Assembly: GCF_014898095.1 (NCBI RefSeq)
Contig: NZ_CP062946.1
Span: 3,485,388 to 3,549,387 of the forward strand
Origin: Thalassotalea sp. LPB0316
GTDB taxonomy: Bacteria > Pseudomonadota > Gammaproteobacteria > Enterobacterales > Alteromonadaceae
Direction: 5' to 3'
DNA length: 64,000 nt
A program made the position numbers and the translations under genes. Shown here in pieces: positions 63,387-64,000 of the stretch. The notes beneath the pieces are model-generated. The model searched no databases and had not been told where the DNA came from. It was given only the letters and a program-made list of their open reading frames with translations. Each line of letters opens with the position of its first letter. Position 1 is the first letter of the stretch.

Positions 63387-63473
63387 AATAAATTACTTAC
63401 GATTGCATCGAGTGCATTTAATAATTTCGCTTGATATCTTGGGTTTGCTGAGTTGAATAATGGACAATTTCAC

Positions 63474-63815
63474 TACGCCCCCAAACGGGTGAGCCAATCA
63501 ATATCCTGCTCGAATCGAACAATTGTGAACATGTAACTGAGGCAAATATTGCCAAGTGCAGCGACCATTCATTTTCTTTCCGCCAAATAACTGCATCATC
63601 ACTTCAGACAACATACTTGATTCATTTAGAAACTGTTGTTGGTCTTGCCAATCCATCTGGTAAATATCGACAACGTCTTCCACGCGAGGTATCAAAATGC
63701 ACCATGGGTGATTAGCATTGTTCATCAAAACTAGACGGCAAAGTGGTAAATCTTTAATAAACACCGTATCGGCTTCAAGCATTTCATGTAACTTGAATGA
63801 TTCAGTAGTACTCAT
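63474..63815 (-). pseudogene. HIT domain protein gene with several frame breaks
   Basis: The first 83 codons read as a normal HIT-domain hydrolase (CRLVLMNNANHPWCILIPR and GGKKMN). After MN the conserved sequence jumps between frames: VAALGNI in a second frame, LPQLHVH (the HIT triad) back in the first, and VRFEQDIDWLTRLGA in the second, ending at a TAG at 63474. At least three small indels within about 60 bases are needed to explain this. As read, the first frame stops at 63498 after an aberrant tail. HIT proteins hydrolyse nucleotide phosphoramidates. The gene starts 2 bases after the upstream GTPase gene. Confidence 0.75.
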
Positions 63816-63817
63816 GA

Positions 63818-64000
63818 CTATTTCCTTTTATTCTTTCGACCACGACCACGCGCTTTTTTACGCGCTTCACGTTCAGCTATTTTTTGAGCTTCCAATTCAT
63901 CAAAATAAACGATTTCTTGCTCTACCATATCAGGGGTTTCAAAAGAGATAGCACCTAAGGTTTTATCACGAATTTCATTGATTAAGATTTCAGAAGCTTT
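63818..64000 (-). CDS. YlqF/RbgA-type ribosome biogenesis GTPase, C-terminal end
   Basis: Only the last 60 codons lie in the window; the start is beyond base 64000. The tail reads KASEILINEIRDKTLGAISF, then ETPDMVEQEI, and ends in a strongly basic run (EARKKARGRGRKNKRK). The KASEILI and LGAISFETP segments match the C-terminus of gammaproteobacterial YlqF-type GTPases, which act in large-subunit assembly. The identification rests on this short tail only. It is upstream of, and probably co-transcribed with, the HIT gene. Confidence 0.6.
   Translation of the reverse strand, partial: KASEILINEIRDKTLGAISFETPDMVEQEIVYFDELEAQKIAEREARKKARGRGRKNKRK

Overview
The window is a stretch of a moderately AT-leaning gammaproteobacterial chromosome. 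Gene content and protein style (purL, thrABC behind a threonine attenuator, yebG behind a LexA box, a PsrA-like operator at the ETF genes, a GlyGly-CTERM cyclophilin, many GGDEF/EAL and receiver proteins, a large TonB-dependent receptor, YjgN/DUF898, DUF2884, DUF4202) point to a marine member of the Alteromonadales, most likely Colwelliaceae (Colwellia/Thalassotalea-like). The species cannot be fixed from sequence reading alone. I saw no rRNA, tRNA, CRISPR array, prophage or intact IS element.

Layout. 1-10 kb: the 3' end of purL, an iodotyrosine-deiodinase-like nitroreductase, an RraB-family gene with a small Cys-rich partner, a pseudouridine synthase, a strikingly plant-like dihydrodipicolinate synthase, a periplasmic binding protein, a frameshifted cinA, a FapA polymer-forming protein and a DUF2884 protein. 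10-16 kb: a nine-unit 23-bp tandem repeat, an M3 peptidase lipoprotein, a hydroxyacid dehydrogenase, an 87-bp tandem repeat carrying REP-like hairpins, a DadA/PuuB-type oxidase and a GNAT acetyltransferase. 16-21 kb: thrL-attenuator-thrA-thrB-thrC. 21-24.5 kb: a receiver/CheC/diguanylate-cyclase operon, an unlisted 28-residue membrane ORF, a YgjP-type metallopeptidase and yebG. 24.6-33 kb: gamma-glutamyltransferase, a DPP-IV-type peptidase, a lipoprotein, M48 peptidase plus YjgN, and two small membrane-protein genes.

33.5-41.4 kb is the most interesting region. iadA, a YfcC-type permease and a TonB-dependent receptor lie divergently from an exported cyanophycinase. Together they make a plausible complete route for using cyanophycin: cleavage outside the cytoplasm, outer-membrane uptake, inner-membrane transport, and hydrolysis of beta-Asp-Arg in the cytoplasm.

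41.5-52 kb: a GGDEF-EAL protein with a probably dead EAL domain, then the molybdenum cofactor region. moeA is divergent from a MITE-like element, a Moco riboswitch and the ten-gene run moaA-mobA-moaB-moaC-moaD-moaE-modA-modB-modC-moeB. 52-64 kb: a GlyGly-CTERM cyclophilin, DUF4202, pyrG-eno, the electron-transfer flavoprotein genes (etfBA and the ubiquinone oxidoreductase) around a fatty-acid-type operator, yciH with a two-receiver protein, a frameshifted sulfatase, a HIT gene with several frame breaks, and the 3' end of a ylqF/rbgA-type GTPase.

Two themes cut across the genes. First, short inverted repeats built on GGGGTCAGAGT sit just behind several stop codons, and a second REP-like family (core CGTCATTCCCG) has been amplified in two tandem arrays. 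Second, three reading frames are broken by small indels, which are either real decay or base-calling errors.
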